A DNA stretch of 64,000 nucleotides from contig NZ_LMSG01000022.1 of the NCBI RefSeq assembly GCF_001428335.1, positions 80,998-144,997 on the forward strand, given 5' to 3'. The translations under genes and the position numbers were made by a program. Below the pieces are notes generated by a model. That model worked only from the letters and a program-made list of their open reading frames with translations, did not search any database and was not told the DNA's origin. This stretch comes from Arthrobacter sp. Soil762. Its GTDB lineage: Bacteria; Actinomycetota; Actinomycetes; Actinomycetales; Micrococcaceae. Below, in pieces: positions 34,524-42,502 of this stretch (within the stretch, counting starts at the first letter, position 1; each line of letters begins with the position of its first letter).

Positions 34524-35501
34524 CTAGTTGCTGCGCACGCGCGGGTCGAGGCGGACGTAGAGGATGTCCACCAGGAAGTTGGCCAGCAGCACGGCGGCCG
34601 TGATGGTCAGGAACAGGCCCTGCATGAGCGGATAATCGAGTCCTTGCACGGCGGCCAGCAGCTGGTAGCCCACGCCCGGGTAGGCGAACACCACCTCGGT
34701 CAGGAGGGCACCGCCCACCACAAAGCCCAGGCTCATGCCGAAGGCGGTCACGGACGGCAGCATCGCGTTGCGGGCGGCGTAGCGGAACATGATCCGTCCG
34801 GGGCGCAGGCCCTTCGCCTCGGCCATGGTGATGTAGTCCTCGGCGTTGGTGGCGATCATCGTGTTGCGCATTCCCAGCATCCAGCCGCCGATCGAGACCA
34901 GCACGATGGTGAGGGCCGGCAGCACCAGGTGCATGCCGACGTCGGACACGAACTCCCAGCTGAAGCTGGGCCCGATGGTGTCGCTGAAGGCGTGCCGGAT
35001 GGGGAACCAGCCCAGCGTGACGCCGAACAGGTAGAGGGCGCCCATGGCAAGCCAGAAGTAGGGAAAGGAACCGATGAAGATCAGCAGCGGCGGGAGCGCC
35101 GAGTCAACGGCTCCCCCGCGCCGCCACGCGGCCAGGATCCCCAGCAGGTTACCCACGACGGCGGCGATCACCAGCGCGGTCCCGCCGAGCAGGAGCGTCC
35201 AGCCCACCTGCGAGCCGATCACTTCCGTGACGGGAGCGGGGAAACGGGACATGGAAACGCCCATCTGGCCGGTCAGCATGTTGTGGAGGTAGCCGAAGTA
35301 CTGCTCCCAAAGCGGCCGGTCGTCCACGCCGAGCAGTTTGCGCAGCTGCTCGATCTGCTCGGGCTGCATCCGGTCCTGGTTCCGGGCGAACATCCGGGAA
35401 ACGGGGTCGCCGGGCATAAAGCGCGGGAGCAGGAAATTCAGGGTGATGGACACCCAGAAGGCAATCAGGTAGAAACCCAGGCGGCGCAGGATAAAGCGCA
35501 C
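34524..35501 (-). CDS. ABC importer permease, DppB/OppB type
   Basis: GTG 35501 is taken as start because GGAGGG lies 6 bases upstream and the protein then begins with the usual MRFILRRLGFYLIAFW first helix, giving 325 residues. It has about six transmembrane helices, the GDPVSRMFARNQ segment typical of DppB proteins after helix 1 and the EAA-like loop ITMAEAKGLRPGRIMFRYAA. It is the first permease of the importer downstream of the binding protein. Confidence 0.9.
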   Translation of the reverse strand: MRFILRRLGFYLIAFWVSITLNFLLPRFMPGDPVSRMFARNQDRMQPEQIEQLRKLLGVDDRPLWEQYFGYLHNMLTGQMGVSMSRFPAPVTEVIGSQVGWTLLLGGTALVIAAVVGNLLGILAAWRRGGAVDSALPPLLIFIGSFPYFWLAMGALYLFGVTLGWFPIRHAFSDTIGPSFSWEFVSDVGMHLVLPALTIVLVSIGGWMLGMRNTMIATNAEDYITMAEAKGLRPGRIMFRYAARNAMLPSVTAFGMSLGFVVGGALLTEVVFAYPGVGYQLLAAVQGLDYPLMQGLFLTITAAVLLANFLVDILYVRLDPRVRSN

Positions 35502-35599
35502 GGTTTCCCTCCATTCGGGAATTGCGGAAAGTTTTGGGCGGCGGGCCCGGGTCCCATGGAAGAGGCACGGGCCCGCCAGTAGAAAGGGAGGCGGTGGGA

Positions 35600-37273
35600 C
35601 TACTTGCGCGGTTCCAGCGACGTCAGCACCAGGACGGTGGTCGGCGACTTCACCGAGAGGGTCGCATACGGGTTGTCCTGAGTGGGCCAGCCGGTGAACC
35701 GGGTGTCGTTGAAGGCGCCCCATTCCGGGCCGGAGAACAGCGGCACCAAGGGGGCGACGTCGTTATATTCTTCCTGGAGTTTGTCGGCGATGCCCTTCTG
35801 CTTGGACTCGTCGGCCTCCGCGGCGAACTCGGCGAGCAGCGCATCAGCCTTGGCGTCCCCGAAGCGGTGGTAGTTGTCGAAGGTTTTGGTGCCGACCGGC
35901 TTGACCGTTGTGGTGCCCATGGTGGTGTTGAAGTACTTGTACGGGCTGGGGTCGTTGGCGCTCCAGACGATGCCCGAATCGAAGTCCCCCGTCTCGTAGC
36001 CGGCTACCACCGCGGCCCAGTCCGGGGAATCAACCTTGGCTGTCACGCCGACCTCGGCGAGGTTCTGGGAAATCACGTTGGCCACGGAAAGCCAGTCGGA
36101 TGAAGAAGCGCCAACGGAGATCTTGAATTCGAAAGGCGTGCCGTCCTTCAGCGTGCGCTTGCCGGCGGCTCCCTTGGCGTAACCGGCCTTGTCCAGCAGC
36201 TGGTTCGCAGCGTCCAGATCCAGTTTGGTCCAGGTGCAGTTGTCCTTGACGCTGGCGTTCATCCACTTTTCATAGTTGCCGGACAGGCCCGTGCAGTCGG
36301 CCGGCTTCGCGTAGCCGCTCATGCCGATCTTGGTCACCTGGTCGCGGTCCACGGCCATGCTGAGTGCCTTGCGGACGTCAACGTCGTTGAAGGGTGCCTT
36401 GGCGGTGTTGAGTTGCCAGTTGATCGTCGCGCCCGTGGCCGGGAACCAGTACTGGCGGTGTTCCTTGTCCTTGGAGACAAAGGTCTTTTCAATGTTGGGA
36501 ATGTACTGCGGCGCCCAGTCGACGTCGCCGTTCGCGGCGGCGAGGTTGGCGCCGTCGTTCCCGGCGAAGGCAAGCATCTTGATGCCGGCGATCTTCTGCT
36601 TTTCCGGCTGCCAGTAGTTGGGGTTCTTCTTCAGCACGAAGGACTGGGCCTGGAAGCTGTCCACTTCGGTGTACGGGCCGGTGCCCACCGGCTGGGCGTT
36701 GGCATCCTTGCCCGGATCAGCAAGCGCGGACCAGATGTGCTTGGGCAGGATGGTGAGCTGGCCCAGGTCGTAAAGGGCCGGCGACCAGGGCTTGCTGAAG
36801 CTGAAGGTGACCTTGTTCGTGCCCTCGGCAGTCACCGTTTCGAGGTACTCAAAGCCTCCCTTGATCTTCTTCTGGAGTTCGAAAGTGTAAGCGACGTCTT
36901 CTGCGACGAACGGCTTTCCGTCCGACCACTTCACTCCATCGCGGAGGGTGAAGGTGATGGACTTGCCGTCGGCTGCCGCCTGCCACTCAGTGGCGAGCCA
37001 CGGCGTGGTGTCCCCCTTGGCCGGGTTGAAGATCAGAAGGGACTCGTAGATCGACTGCTGCACCATGGGGTTCACCGTGGGTGCGAAGGGGTTGAAGTTC
37101 TGGACAAACGTGCCCATGTCCTCGCGGGGAATGGTCAGGAAGGCGCTCTCGGCTGAGGCGCCGGTGGCACCTGTTGTGCCCTGGTTCGCTGAGCAGCCGG
37201 TGAGCAGGAGGGCTCCCACGGCCAGGCCGGCCGCCGTGATGCGGGCAGCCCTGAAGAATCGCTGTTGTGTCAT
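35600..37273 (-). CDS. Family 5 extracellular solute-binding lipoprotein
   Basis: The 557-residue protein has a lipoprotein signal (ALLLTGC, Cys27) and the large two-lobed SBP_bac_5 fold of oligopeptide/dipeptide-binding proteins (FTLRDGVKWSDGKPF near the N-terminal lobe; ALSMAVDRDQVTKIG mid-protein). It captures the substrate for the DppBCDF-type importer that follows. Family 5 proteins are best known for peptides and nickel, but several bind oligosaccharides in bacteria and archaea. The linked GH32 gene, LacI regulator and levansucrase suggest fructo-oligosaccharides here. Binding is not proven from sequence. Confidence 0.88.
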   Translation of the reverse strand: MTQQRFFRAARITAAGLAVGALLLTGCSANQGTTGATGASAESAFLTIPREDMGTFVQNFNPFAPTVNPMVQQSIYESLLIFNPAKGDTTPWLATEWQAAADGKSITFTLRDGVKWSDGKPFVAEDVAYTFELQKKIKGGFEYLETVTAEGTNKVTFSFSKPWSPALYDLGQLTILPKHIWSALADPGKDANAQPVGTGPYTEVDSFQAQSFVLKKNPNYWQPEKQKIAGIKMLAFAGNDGANLAAANGDVDWAPQYIPNIEKTFVSKDKEHRQYWFPATGATINWQLNTAKAPFNDVDVRKALSMAVDRDQVTKIGMSGYAKPADCTGLSGNYEKWMNASVKDNCTWTKLDLDAANQLLDKAGYAKGAAGKRTLKDGTPFEFKISVGASSSDWLSVANVISQNLAEVGVTAKVDSPDWAAVVAGYETGDFDSGIVWSANDPSPYKYFNTTMGTTTVKPVGTKTFDNYHRFGDAKADALLAEFAAEADESKQKGIADKLQEEYNDVAPLVPLFSGPEWGAFNDTRFTGWPTQDNPYATLSVKSPTTVLVLTSLEPRK

Positions 37274-37351
37274 GATGGGTATCTCTTTCCTCTCTTCATC
37301 GCTGAAGGTGAAGGTGTGGTTGGGGTTTGCTTTTCAGGTAATGATTTGCCG

Positions 37352-38449
37352 TCAGACTGAAAAGCGTTCTAGCAGCGGACAGTCGACCATTTGCTGATGG
37401 GCGGTGATCGGCTGTCCTGCTGTAAGGCTTGCGAGTGTCTGGACACCCAGCGCACCCATCTCCTCGAAGGGCAACGCAACCGTGGTCAGTTTTGGCCTGA
37501 GGTAGGCCGCAATGAGTTCCTGGTTGTCGAAGCCGATCACGGCGATGTCTTGGGGGATGGCGAGCCCGCGCTCCTTGATGGCGTCGTAGGCGCCCATTGC
37601 CATCCGGTCGTTGAGGCAGAACAAGGCAGTTGGCCTGCCTTCCCCAGCGGGATATCTATCAAGAATTTGGCAGGCTGCCTCGTAGCCGCCGTCCGCCGTC
37701 GCGTATCCCGAGACTAGAAGATCAGGGTCCAGTTCCAGCCCTGCTTCGGCGAGTGCTTCACGGCACCCCTCCAGTCGTCCGACGGCGGCGGGGATGTTCG
37801 GATCCAGGTTGATGACACCGATTCTGGAGTGGCCTGCCTGGAGCAAACGCTCGACGGCGACGCGCCCACCTGCGCGTTCGTCCGGGACGATCGAGGGCAG
37901 CTTCCCGTCCGCGTCGAAGCAGTTGATCAGGACAGTGGGCACCTCATTGGCGCTTTTCGGAACGTGCACGGCCCGGTGGAAGGTGGCCGCGTACAGAAGT
38001 CCTTCCACCCTCTGCTCCAGCAGCTTTTCAAAGGCTGCATCCTCCATGCCCTGGTTGGGTCCTACGGCATCGGCCTGGTCGGAGGGCGCGATGAGCAGGA
38101 ACCGGCGGGACAGCCAGGCCTGGTCCTGTGCGCCCTTGATGATGTCCACGGCGAACGGTGCCGTGACAATCTCCGTGACGATGCCGTACCAGTCGCTTCG
38201 CTGGGACGCCAGTGCCCGGGCACCGGCGTTGGGACGGTAGCCGAGTGTTTGGACGGCCTCAAGGATGCGGTGCTTGGTGTCCTGCGAGACGTTGGCATGC
38301 TCCCGGTTGCTGAGTACGAAGGACACGGCGGTGCGGGACACTCCGGCGTACTTGGCCACATCCGCCATGGTGACGCCACGCTGCGCGGGGGCCGCCGCCG
38401 TACCTGCGCGTGTCTTCGCTGCAGGTACGGGTGGGGTGCTGTTCGCCAT
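37352..38449 (-). CDS. LacI-family regulator of the fructan locus
   Basis: The 365-residue protein carries a 25-residue Pro/Ala-rich N-terminus, then the LacI DNA-binding domain (TMADVAKYAGVSRTAVSFVLSN) and hinge, and an effector-binding domain with TALFCLNDRMAMGAYDAI and IAVIGFDNQELIAAYLRP. Its gene is first in the importer-GH32 unit and lies 78 bases before the binding-protein gene. Two identical operator sequences sit over its promoter (38506-38554), which predicts autorepression of the whole operon until a sugar ligand binds. Confidence 0.9.
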   Translation of the reverse strand: MANSTPPVPAAKTRAGTAAAPAQRGVTMADVAKYAGVSRTAVSFVLSNREHANVSQDTKHRILEAVQTLGYRPNAGARALASQRSDWYGIVTEIVTAPFAVDIIKGAQDQAWLSRRFLLIAPSDQADAVGPNQGMEDAAFEKLLEQRVEGLLYAATFHRAVHVPKSANEVPTVLINCFDADGKLPSIVPDERAGGRVAVERLLQAGHSRIGVINLDPNIPAAVGRLEGCREALAEAGLELDPDLLVSGYATADGGYEAACQILDRYPAGEGRPTALFCLNDRMAMGAYDAIKERGLAIPQDIAVIGFDNQELIAAYLRPKLTTVALPFEEMGALGVQTLASLTAGQPITAHQQMVDCPLLERFSV

Positions 38450-38505
38450 TGAATGCTCCGGGACTTCTGGGTGGGGCCCGTCTGGTGACCGGCCGGATTC
38501 TTTTA

Positions 38506-38522
38506 GTTACGCGCGTTACATG
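38506..38522. promoter_or_regulatory. Operator copy A of the fructan-locus LacI regulator
   Basis: GTTACGCGCGTTACATG occurs here and again at 38538-38554, identical over 17 bases, with 32 bases between starts (three helical turns). The core GTTACGCGCGTTAC is symmetric at 12 of 14 positions. Copy A lies 30 bases or more downstream of the predicted -10, where it would block elongation or allow cooperative binding. Confidence 0.68.
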
Positions 38523-38535
38523 CCGCGTGTGATTT

Positions 38536-38565
38536 AGGTTACGCGCGTTACATGGAAACTGTCAA
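38536..38565 (-). promoter_or_regulatory. Promoter of the LacI-importer-GH32 operon with embedded operator copy B
   Basis: On the minus strand TTGACA (38560-38565) and TAACCT (38536-38541) are 18 bases apart. Operator copy B, 38538-38554, covers the -10 and most of the spacer, so repressor and RNA polymerase cannot bind together. The LacI start codon is 87 bases downstream of the -10. Confidence 0.6.
38538..38554. promoter_or_regulatory. Operator copy B of the fructan-locus LacI regulator
   Basis: Second exact copy of GTTACGCGCGTTACATG, overlapping the predicted promoter. With copy A it makes this the clearest operator pair of the window. Confidence 0.68.
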
Positions 38566-38621
38566 CGGCTGGCGAAAACTTTCTATGGGGGTCCAGGCTT
38601 CGTCGCGCCGACCGCTCCTAT

Positions 38622-38717
38622 GACGCGCAATTTCCCCACCGACACGGAGAATCCCCGACGACACCTATATTTCGGTGTCACCAGGGAATGTGCGCGTCGA
38701 CAAGGAATATGCGCGGC
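38622..38717. repeat. 96-bp imperfect inverted repeat made of four related units
   Basis: Left arm 38622-38665 and right arm 38674-38717 (44 bases each) match as inverted repeats at about 30 positions, fully over the central GACACC/GGTGTC, with an 8-base AT-rich centre TATATTTC. Each arm holds two related ~21-bp units. Right units: GTCACCAGGGAATGTGCGCG and GTCGACAAGGAATATGCGCG. The left outer unit read on the minus strand is GTCGGTGGGGAAATTGCGCG, and the left inner one begins GTCGTCGGGGATTCTCCG. In 38450-38788 it lies between the LacI promoter and the tRNA terminator; no gene is present there. Confidence 0.7.
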
Positions 38718-38744
38718 GTGGACCGGCCGGGAAGCAGACGGTTG

Positions 38745-38783
38745 TTAAAGAAGAAAAGCATCAGTTCCGAAGAACTGATGCTT
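38745..38783 (-). terminator. Rho-independent terminator of the tRNA operon
   Basis: A perfect 12-bp stem, AAGCATCAGTTC (38756-38767) with GAACTGATGCTT (38772-38783), closes on a tetraloop that reads C(TTCG)G on the minus strand, the extra-stable UUCG class. TTTTCTTCTTTAA follows the stem. It starts 6 bases after the CCA end of tRNA-Phe. Confidence 0.92.
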
Positions 38784-38788
38784 CCCAG

Positions 38789-38864
38789 TGGTGGCTCCGA
38801 CCGGCGTCGATCCGGTGACCTTTCGATTTTCAGTCGAACGCTCTACCAACTGAGCTACAGAGCC
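38789..38864 (-). tRNA. tRNA-Phe (anticodon GAA)
   Basis: The minus strand folds as a complete cloverleaf. The acceptor GGCTCTG pairs with CGGAGCC, the D-arm contains AGCTCAGTTGGTAGAGC, the anticodon loop is CTGAAAA with GAA, and the T-arm is CCGGATCGACGCCGG. The 3' CCA is encoded (38789-38791). It is the last tRNA of a three-tRNA transcript (Glu, Asp, Phe). Confidence 0.96.
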
Positions 38865-38912
38865 TAGGTGACATGTCACCTTGACCGCCGGAATTTCTTC
38901 CGGCAATCAGAG

Positions 38913-38986
38913 CGACCCTGACGGGACTTGAACCCGCGACCTCCGCCGTGACAGGGCGGCGCGCTAACCAACTGCGCTACAGGGCC
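38913..38986 (-). tRNA. tRNA-Asp (anticodon GTC)
   Basis: The acceptor GGCCCTG pairs with CAGGGTC, the D-arm contains AGCGCAGTTGGTTAGCGC, the anticodon loop is CTGTCAC with GTC, and the T-arm is GCGGGTTCAAGTCCCGT with discriminator G. CCA is not encoded, in contrast to the tRNA-Phe 48 bases away. Confidence 0.96.
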
Positions 38987-39076
38987 TTGATTTTCTTGCT
39001 TCGCGGCATCGCTACCGCTTTTTTCAAGGCTTCCAGCTTACCAGACGTTTTCAGCCCGCCAGACCAGTTCCTTGCG

Positions 39077-39149
39077 TACCCCCAACGGGATTCGAACCCG
39101 TGCCGCCGCCGTGAAAGGGCGGTGTCCTAGGCCGCTAGACGATGGGGGC
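39077..39149 (-). tRNA. tRNA-Glu (anticodon TTC)
   Basis: The acceptor GCCCCCA pairs with TGGGGGT, the D-arm holds GTCTAGCGGCCTAGGAC, the anticodon loop is CTTTCAC with TTC, and the T-arm is ACGGGTTCGAATCCCGT with discriminator A. CCA is not encoded. It is the first tRNA after the promoter at 39235-39263. Confidence 0.96.
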
Positions 39150-39234
39150 CAGAACCCGTTCGGCACAAAATAAAAGGCTTCGAGCCGAGGCTCTCAGTCT
39201 TCTCGTTTGCAGTTGCTCCGAACTGGACTCTAAA

Positions 39235-39263
39235 ACTATAGGGCCTCGGTGGGAATAACTCAA
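39235..39263 (-). promoter_or_regulatory. Promoter of the tRNA-Glu-Asp-Phe operon
   Basis: On the minus strand TTGAGT (39258-39263) and TATAGT (39235-39240) are separated by exactly 17 bases, a good vegetative sigma-factor promoter. Transcription would start near 39228, about 79 bases before mature tRNA-Glu. Confidence 0.75.
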
Positions 39264-39316
39264 AATCGGCTCGAAGACACCTGACTGAAGCGGCCGGAAC
39301 AGGCGAAGATGGACAG

Positions 39317-40366
39317 ATGGATGCCGTCGCCGCACTCAATGAAATTGCTTTCTGGTTGGAACGGGAACGCGCTGCCACCTTCAAGGTCCAGGCCTTCCGG
39401 AAGGCGGCGGGGATTATCGGCGCGCTTGACCCTTCCGAGGTGGCCGCCCGGGCCCGGGACGGCAGGCTCAAGAGCATGAAGGGCATCGGCGACAGGACCT
39501 ACCAGGTGGTCCGGCAGGCCGTGGACGGCGAGGTGCCCGAGTACCTTGAGGATCTTCGCCAGCGCAGCGCGGCGCCTCTGGCGGACGGCGGGGCCGAGCT
39601 CCACGAAGCGCTCCGGGGCGACCTCCACAGCCACAGCGACTGGTCCGACGGCGGCTCCCCCATCCAGCTCATGGCCGATGCTGCGCGCCTGCTGGGCCGC
39701 GAGTACCTGGCCCTGACGGATCACTCCCCCAACCTGACCATCGCCAACGGGCTCAGCGCCGAGCGCCTGACCGAACAGCTCGACGTTGTGGCCACCATCA
39801 ACGCTGCCGCCGCAGTTGACGGCAAAAAGGACGGATTCCGGCTCCTCACCGGCATCGAAGTGGACATCCTGGAATCCGGCGAACTGGACCAGTCACCGGA
39901 CATGCTGGAGCGGCTGGATATTGTGGTGGCCAGCGTCCATTCGAAGCTCCGGGCAGACCGCGACACCATGACGCGGCGGATGCTCCAGGGCATCCGGAAC
40001 CCCCGGACCAACGTGCTGGGCCACTGCACCGGACGCCTGGTGGAAGGCTCGCGCGGCACGCGGCCCCAATCGGACTTCGACGCCCGTAAGGTCTTCGCCG
40101 CGTGCGCGGAATCCAACGTGGCGGTAGAAATCAACTCCCGCCCCGAGCGGCAGGACCCGCCGGATGACCTGATCCAGCTGGCCCTCGACGCCGGCTGCCT
40201 GTTCTCGATCGACAGCGACGCCCACGCTCCGGGCCAGCTCGACTTCCTCCAGTACGGAGCGGCCCGCGCCGCGGACAACAACATTCCCGCAGAGCGCATT
40301 GTCACCACCTGGCCCCTGGAACGGCTGCTGGAGTGGTCGGCCCGGGATTGGCAGAAACTCGACTAG
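39317..40366 (+). CDS. PHP-domain metallophosphoesterase with N-terminal helix-hairpin-helix domain
   Basis: The 349-residue protein starts with a polymerase-X-like 8-kDa helical region (ERERAATFKVQAFRKAAGII) and a helix-hairpin-helix (MKGIGDRT, 54-61). A PHP domain follows with metal-binding motifs DLHSHSDWSDG (102-112), ALTDHSPN, GIEVDI, VASVHS, LGHCTGR, EINSRPER and SIDSDAH. This resembles bacterial PolX without its nucleotidyltransferase palm. PHP domains of that type have 3'-5' exonuclease or phosphatase activity, so a DNA-end processing role is plausible. It is divergent from the tRNA operon and 53 bases ahead of the DMT transporter gene. Confidence 0.85.
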   Translation: MDAVAALNEIAFWLERERAATFKVQAFRKAAGIIGALDPSEVAARARDGRLKSMKGIGDRTYQVVRQAVDGEVPEYLEDLRQRSAAPLADGGAELHEALRGDLHSHSDWSDGGSPIQLMADAARLLGREYLALTDHSPNLTIANGLSAERLTEQLDVVATINAAAAVDGKKDGFRLLTGIEVDILESGELDQSPDMLERLDIVVASVHSKLRADRDTMTRRMLQGIRNPRTNVLGHCTGRLVEGSRGTRPQSDFDARKVFAACAESNVAVEINSRPERQDPPDDLIQLALDAGCLFSIDSDAHAPGQLDFLQYGAARAADNNIPAERIVTTWPLERLLEWSARDWQKLD

Positions 40367-40419
40367 ACGTGACCGATTCCCGCCAGCTGCGGGCGTCGCC
40401 CCGGGGATAGATTGGCAGC

Positions 40420-41364
40420 ATGGCTTCCAGCACCCCTCCCAGCGCAGCAACAACAACGGCGCTTCGCCCACCCCCTGGCCGCACTAACGCGCTCGGCGTC
40501 GCCGCCGTGGTGGTCACCGTGGTGCTCTGGGCTTCGGCATTCGTGGGGATCCGGGCCATCGGCCCCACCTTCTCCCCCGGATCCCTGACCCTGGGCAGGC
40601 TGGCGGTTGCCGCCGTCGTGCTCGGCGTACTGGTGCTGCCGCAGCTGGCCAAGAGCAGGGTGCTGCCGCAAGGCCGCGAATGGTGGCCCATCCTGGGGTA
40701 CGGCGTGATGTGGTTCGGCGGCTACAACGTGGCCCTGAACGCGGCGGAACACCTGCTGGACGCCGGGACCGCCGCCCTGCTGATCAACGTCAACCCCATC
40801 CTCGTTGCCATCATGGCCGGTTTCTTCCTGAAGGAGGGCTTCCCGCGCTGGCTGATTATCGGGAGCCTGGTGGCGTTCGGCGGGGTGGCGCTGATCGCGC
40901 TCGGATCCGGCTCAGGTTCCGGGGAACGTTCGACGGCGGATGTGGCGGGCGTGCTGCTCTGCCTCCTTGCCGCCGTGCTCGCCGCCGTCAGCGTCATCAT
41001 CCAGAAGCCGGTGCTGCGGAAGTTCCCGGCGGGCCAGGCCACCTGGTTCGGCATCATGGTGGGGGCGGTCTGCTGCCTGCCCTTCAGCGGCCAGCTGGTG
41101 TCCGAACTGCAGTCCGCCCCGCTGCCGGCAACACTGGGCCTGGTGTATCTGGGCGTCTTCCCCACCGCCATCGCGTTCACCACGTGGGCCTACGCGCTGT
41201 CGCTGATTGACGCCGGAAAACTGGCGGCCACCACCTATCTGGTGCCGGGCACCACCATCCTGATCTCCTGGCTGGTCCTCAGCGAAGTCCCCGCCGTGCT
41301 GGGACTGGTGGGCGGCGTGGTCTGCCTGGTGGGTGTGGGCCTGACCCGCCGCAGGTCCCGGTAG
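40420..41364 (+). CDS. DMT-superfamily (EamA) transporter
   Basis: The 314-residue membrane protein has ten predicted helices arranged as two EamA repeats, each starting with a WASAFVGIRAI-like or SVIIQKPVL-like segment, and the conserved GxAWxxALxxxDAGKLA region near residue 265. EamA proteins export amino acids or metabolites. The ribosome-binding site is weak. The nearest plus-strand gene is the PHP protein upstream; there is no functional hint in the context. Confidence 0.88.
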   Translation: MASSTPPSAATTTALRPPPGRTNALGVAAVVVTVVLWASAFVGIRAIGPTFSPGSLTLGRLAVAAVVLGVLVLPQLAKSRVLPQGREWWPILGYGVMWFGGYNVALNAAEHLLDAGTAALLINVNPILVAIMAGFFLKEGFPRWLIIGSLVAFGGVALIALGSGSGSGERSTADVAGVLLCLLAAVLAAVSVIIQKPVLRKFPAGQATWFGIMVGAVCCLPFSGQLVSELQSAPLPATLGLVYLGVFPTAIAFTTWAYALSLIDAGKLAATTYLVPGTTILISWLVLSEVPAVLGLVGGVVCLVGVGLTRRRSR

Positions 41365-41373
41365 GGGCTCCAT

Positions 41374-41991
41374 TCACCGCGGCACTGCTGTGCCCGCGAT
41401 GATCGGCGTGGCCAGGGCAACAGCCGGAGCCTCCAACCTGCTGACTTCCGTAAATTCAAACCCGGCCTCGCCGATGGATGCCACCGTATTCCGATTGATG
41501 TGGCACCCGGGCGCCACGCAGCGGCCCCACAGACCGTCCAACCTGTCCTGCCAGCGGGCCGGCCGGCCCTGTCCGCGGACATGTTCCAGCACCGCTAGTG
41601 TCCCGCCGGGTTTGAGGACCCTGCGCGCCTCCAAAAGGGCAAGCCGCTGATCCGGCACCGAGCACAGCACCAGGGTGAACACAACGGCGTCCGCTGCGCC
41701 GTCCGGCAGCGGCAGGTGCTCCGCATCGGCGTCGGAAACCTCCACCGGAACGGGCGACTCCCCCAGGCGTGCCCTCAATCTGGCCCGCATGTAGGGGTCC
41801 GGTTCCACGAGGATTACCCGGTCAGCACGGCGGAAATGCCGCAGGTTTGCCCCGGTGCCTGCGCCGACGTCCACCACGGTTCCCGTCAGCCCTGAGAGCA
41901 GCAGCGCCCGGCGCGGACCGAGCTCCCTGCGCTCCACAGAGGCCGACAACGTGTCGTACATGGCGGCAAAAAGGCGATGGCGGACGGACAT
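41374..41991 (-). CDS. Class I SAM-dependent methyltransferase
   Basis: The 205-residue protein has the Rossmann SAM motifs VVDVGAGTGANLRHF (motif I), VILVEPDPYMR (acidic loop), DAEHLPLPDGAADAVVF and RRVLKPGGTLAVLEHVRG. It belongs to the Methyltransf_11 group of small-molecule methyltransferases. ATG 41991, with AGGAGC just upstream, is preferred over GTG 42003. Substrate is unknown. It converges with the EamA gene, 9 bases between stops. Confidence 0.88.
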   Translation of the reverse strand: MSVRHRLFAAMYDTLSASVERRELGPRRALLLSGLTGTVVDVGAGTGANLRHFRRADRVILVEPDPYMRARLRARLGESPVPVEVSDADAEHLPLPDGAADAVVFTLVLCSVPDQRLALLEARRVLKPGGTLAVLEHVRGQGRPARWQDRLDGLWGRCVAPGCHINRNTVASIGEAGFEFTEVSRLEAPAVALATPIIAGTAVPR

Positions 41992-42063
41992 CCGGCTCCT
42001 CACAGGCGGTCAGGGATGGGATTCAGTATGCGCGCCAACCCGGCTGCGGACTAGAGTCTGCAT

Positions 42064-42492
42064 ATGCCCGTCAACCTGCCGCCCGGCCTGCCCATCATCC
42101 CGGATGGCCCGCAAGAGTCCGGTCCGTTCGAGATGTCCGCTGACGATTTCGAGGCCGCCGTCACGGATGCCCTGGGCCTGATCCCCGCCAAACTGGCGGC
42201 GGCCATGGACAACGTGGCGGTGTTTGTCGAAGACGACTACGTGCCCGGCCCGGGCGAGGATCCGGACACCGTTCTACTGGGCCTCTACGAGGGCGTTCCC
42301 TTGACGGAGCGGGATTCATGGTGGGATGCCGGTTCGCTGCCGGACCGGATCACCATCTTCCGTCAACCCATCCTGGACATCTGCGGGTCCCGCGACGAGG
42401 TGATCCAGGAAGTGGCCGTGACGGTGGTCCACGAGATCGCCCACCACTTCGGCATCGATGACCGGCGGCTGCACGAGCTCGGCTGGGACTAG
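42064..42492 (+). CDS. Small zincin-type metallopeptidase family protein
   Basis: The 142-residue acidic protein carries HEIAHHFGIDD, in which HEIAH (123-127) is the HExxH zinc motif and the aspartate a few residues on is the likely third ligand, as in the actinobacterial Zincin_1 family (PF06262 type). No signal peptide is seen. Activity has rarely been shown for this family. It lies 10 bases before the metal-exporter gene, so they may share a transcript. Confidence 0.85.
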   Translation: MPVNLPPGLPIIPDGPQESGPFEMSADDFEAAVTDALGLIPAKLAAAMDNVAVFVEDDYVPGPGEDPDTVLLGLYEGVPLTERDSWWDAGSLPDRITIFRQPILDICGSRDEVIQEVAVTVVHEIAHHFGIDDRRLHELGWD

Positions 42493-42502
42493 CCTTGTAG
42501 GC

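Noticed and set aside
38789..39149. An integrated element using the tRNA genes as attachment site
   Set aside because: No integrase and no duplicated tRNA 3' end occurs in the window; all three tRNAs are complete with their own promoter and terminator.
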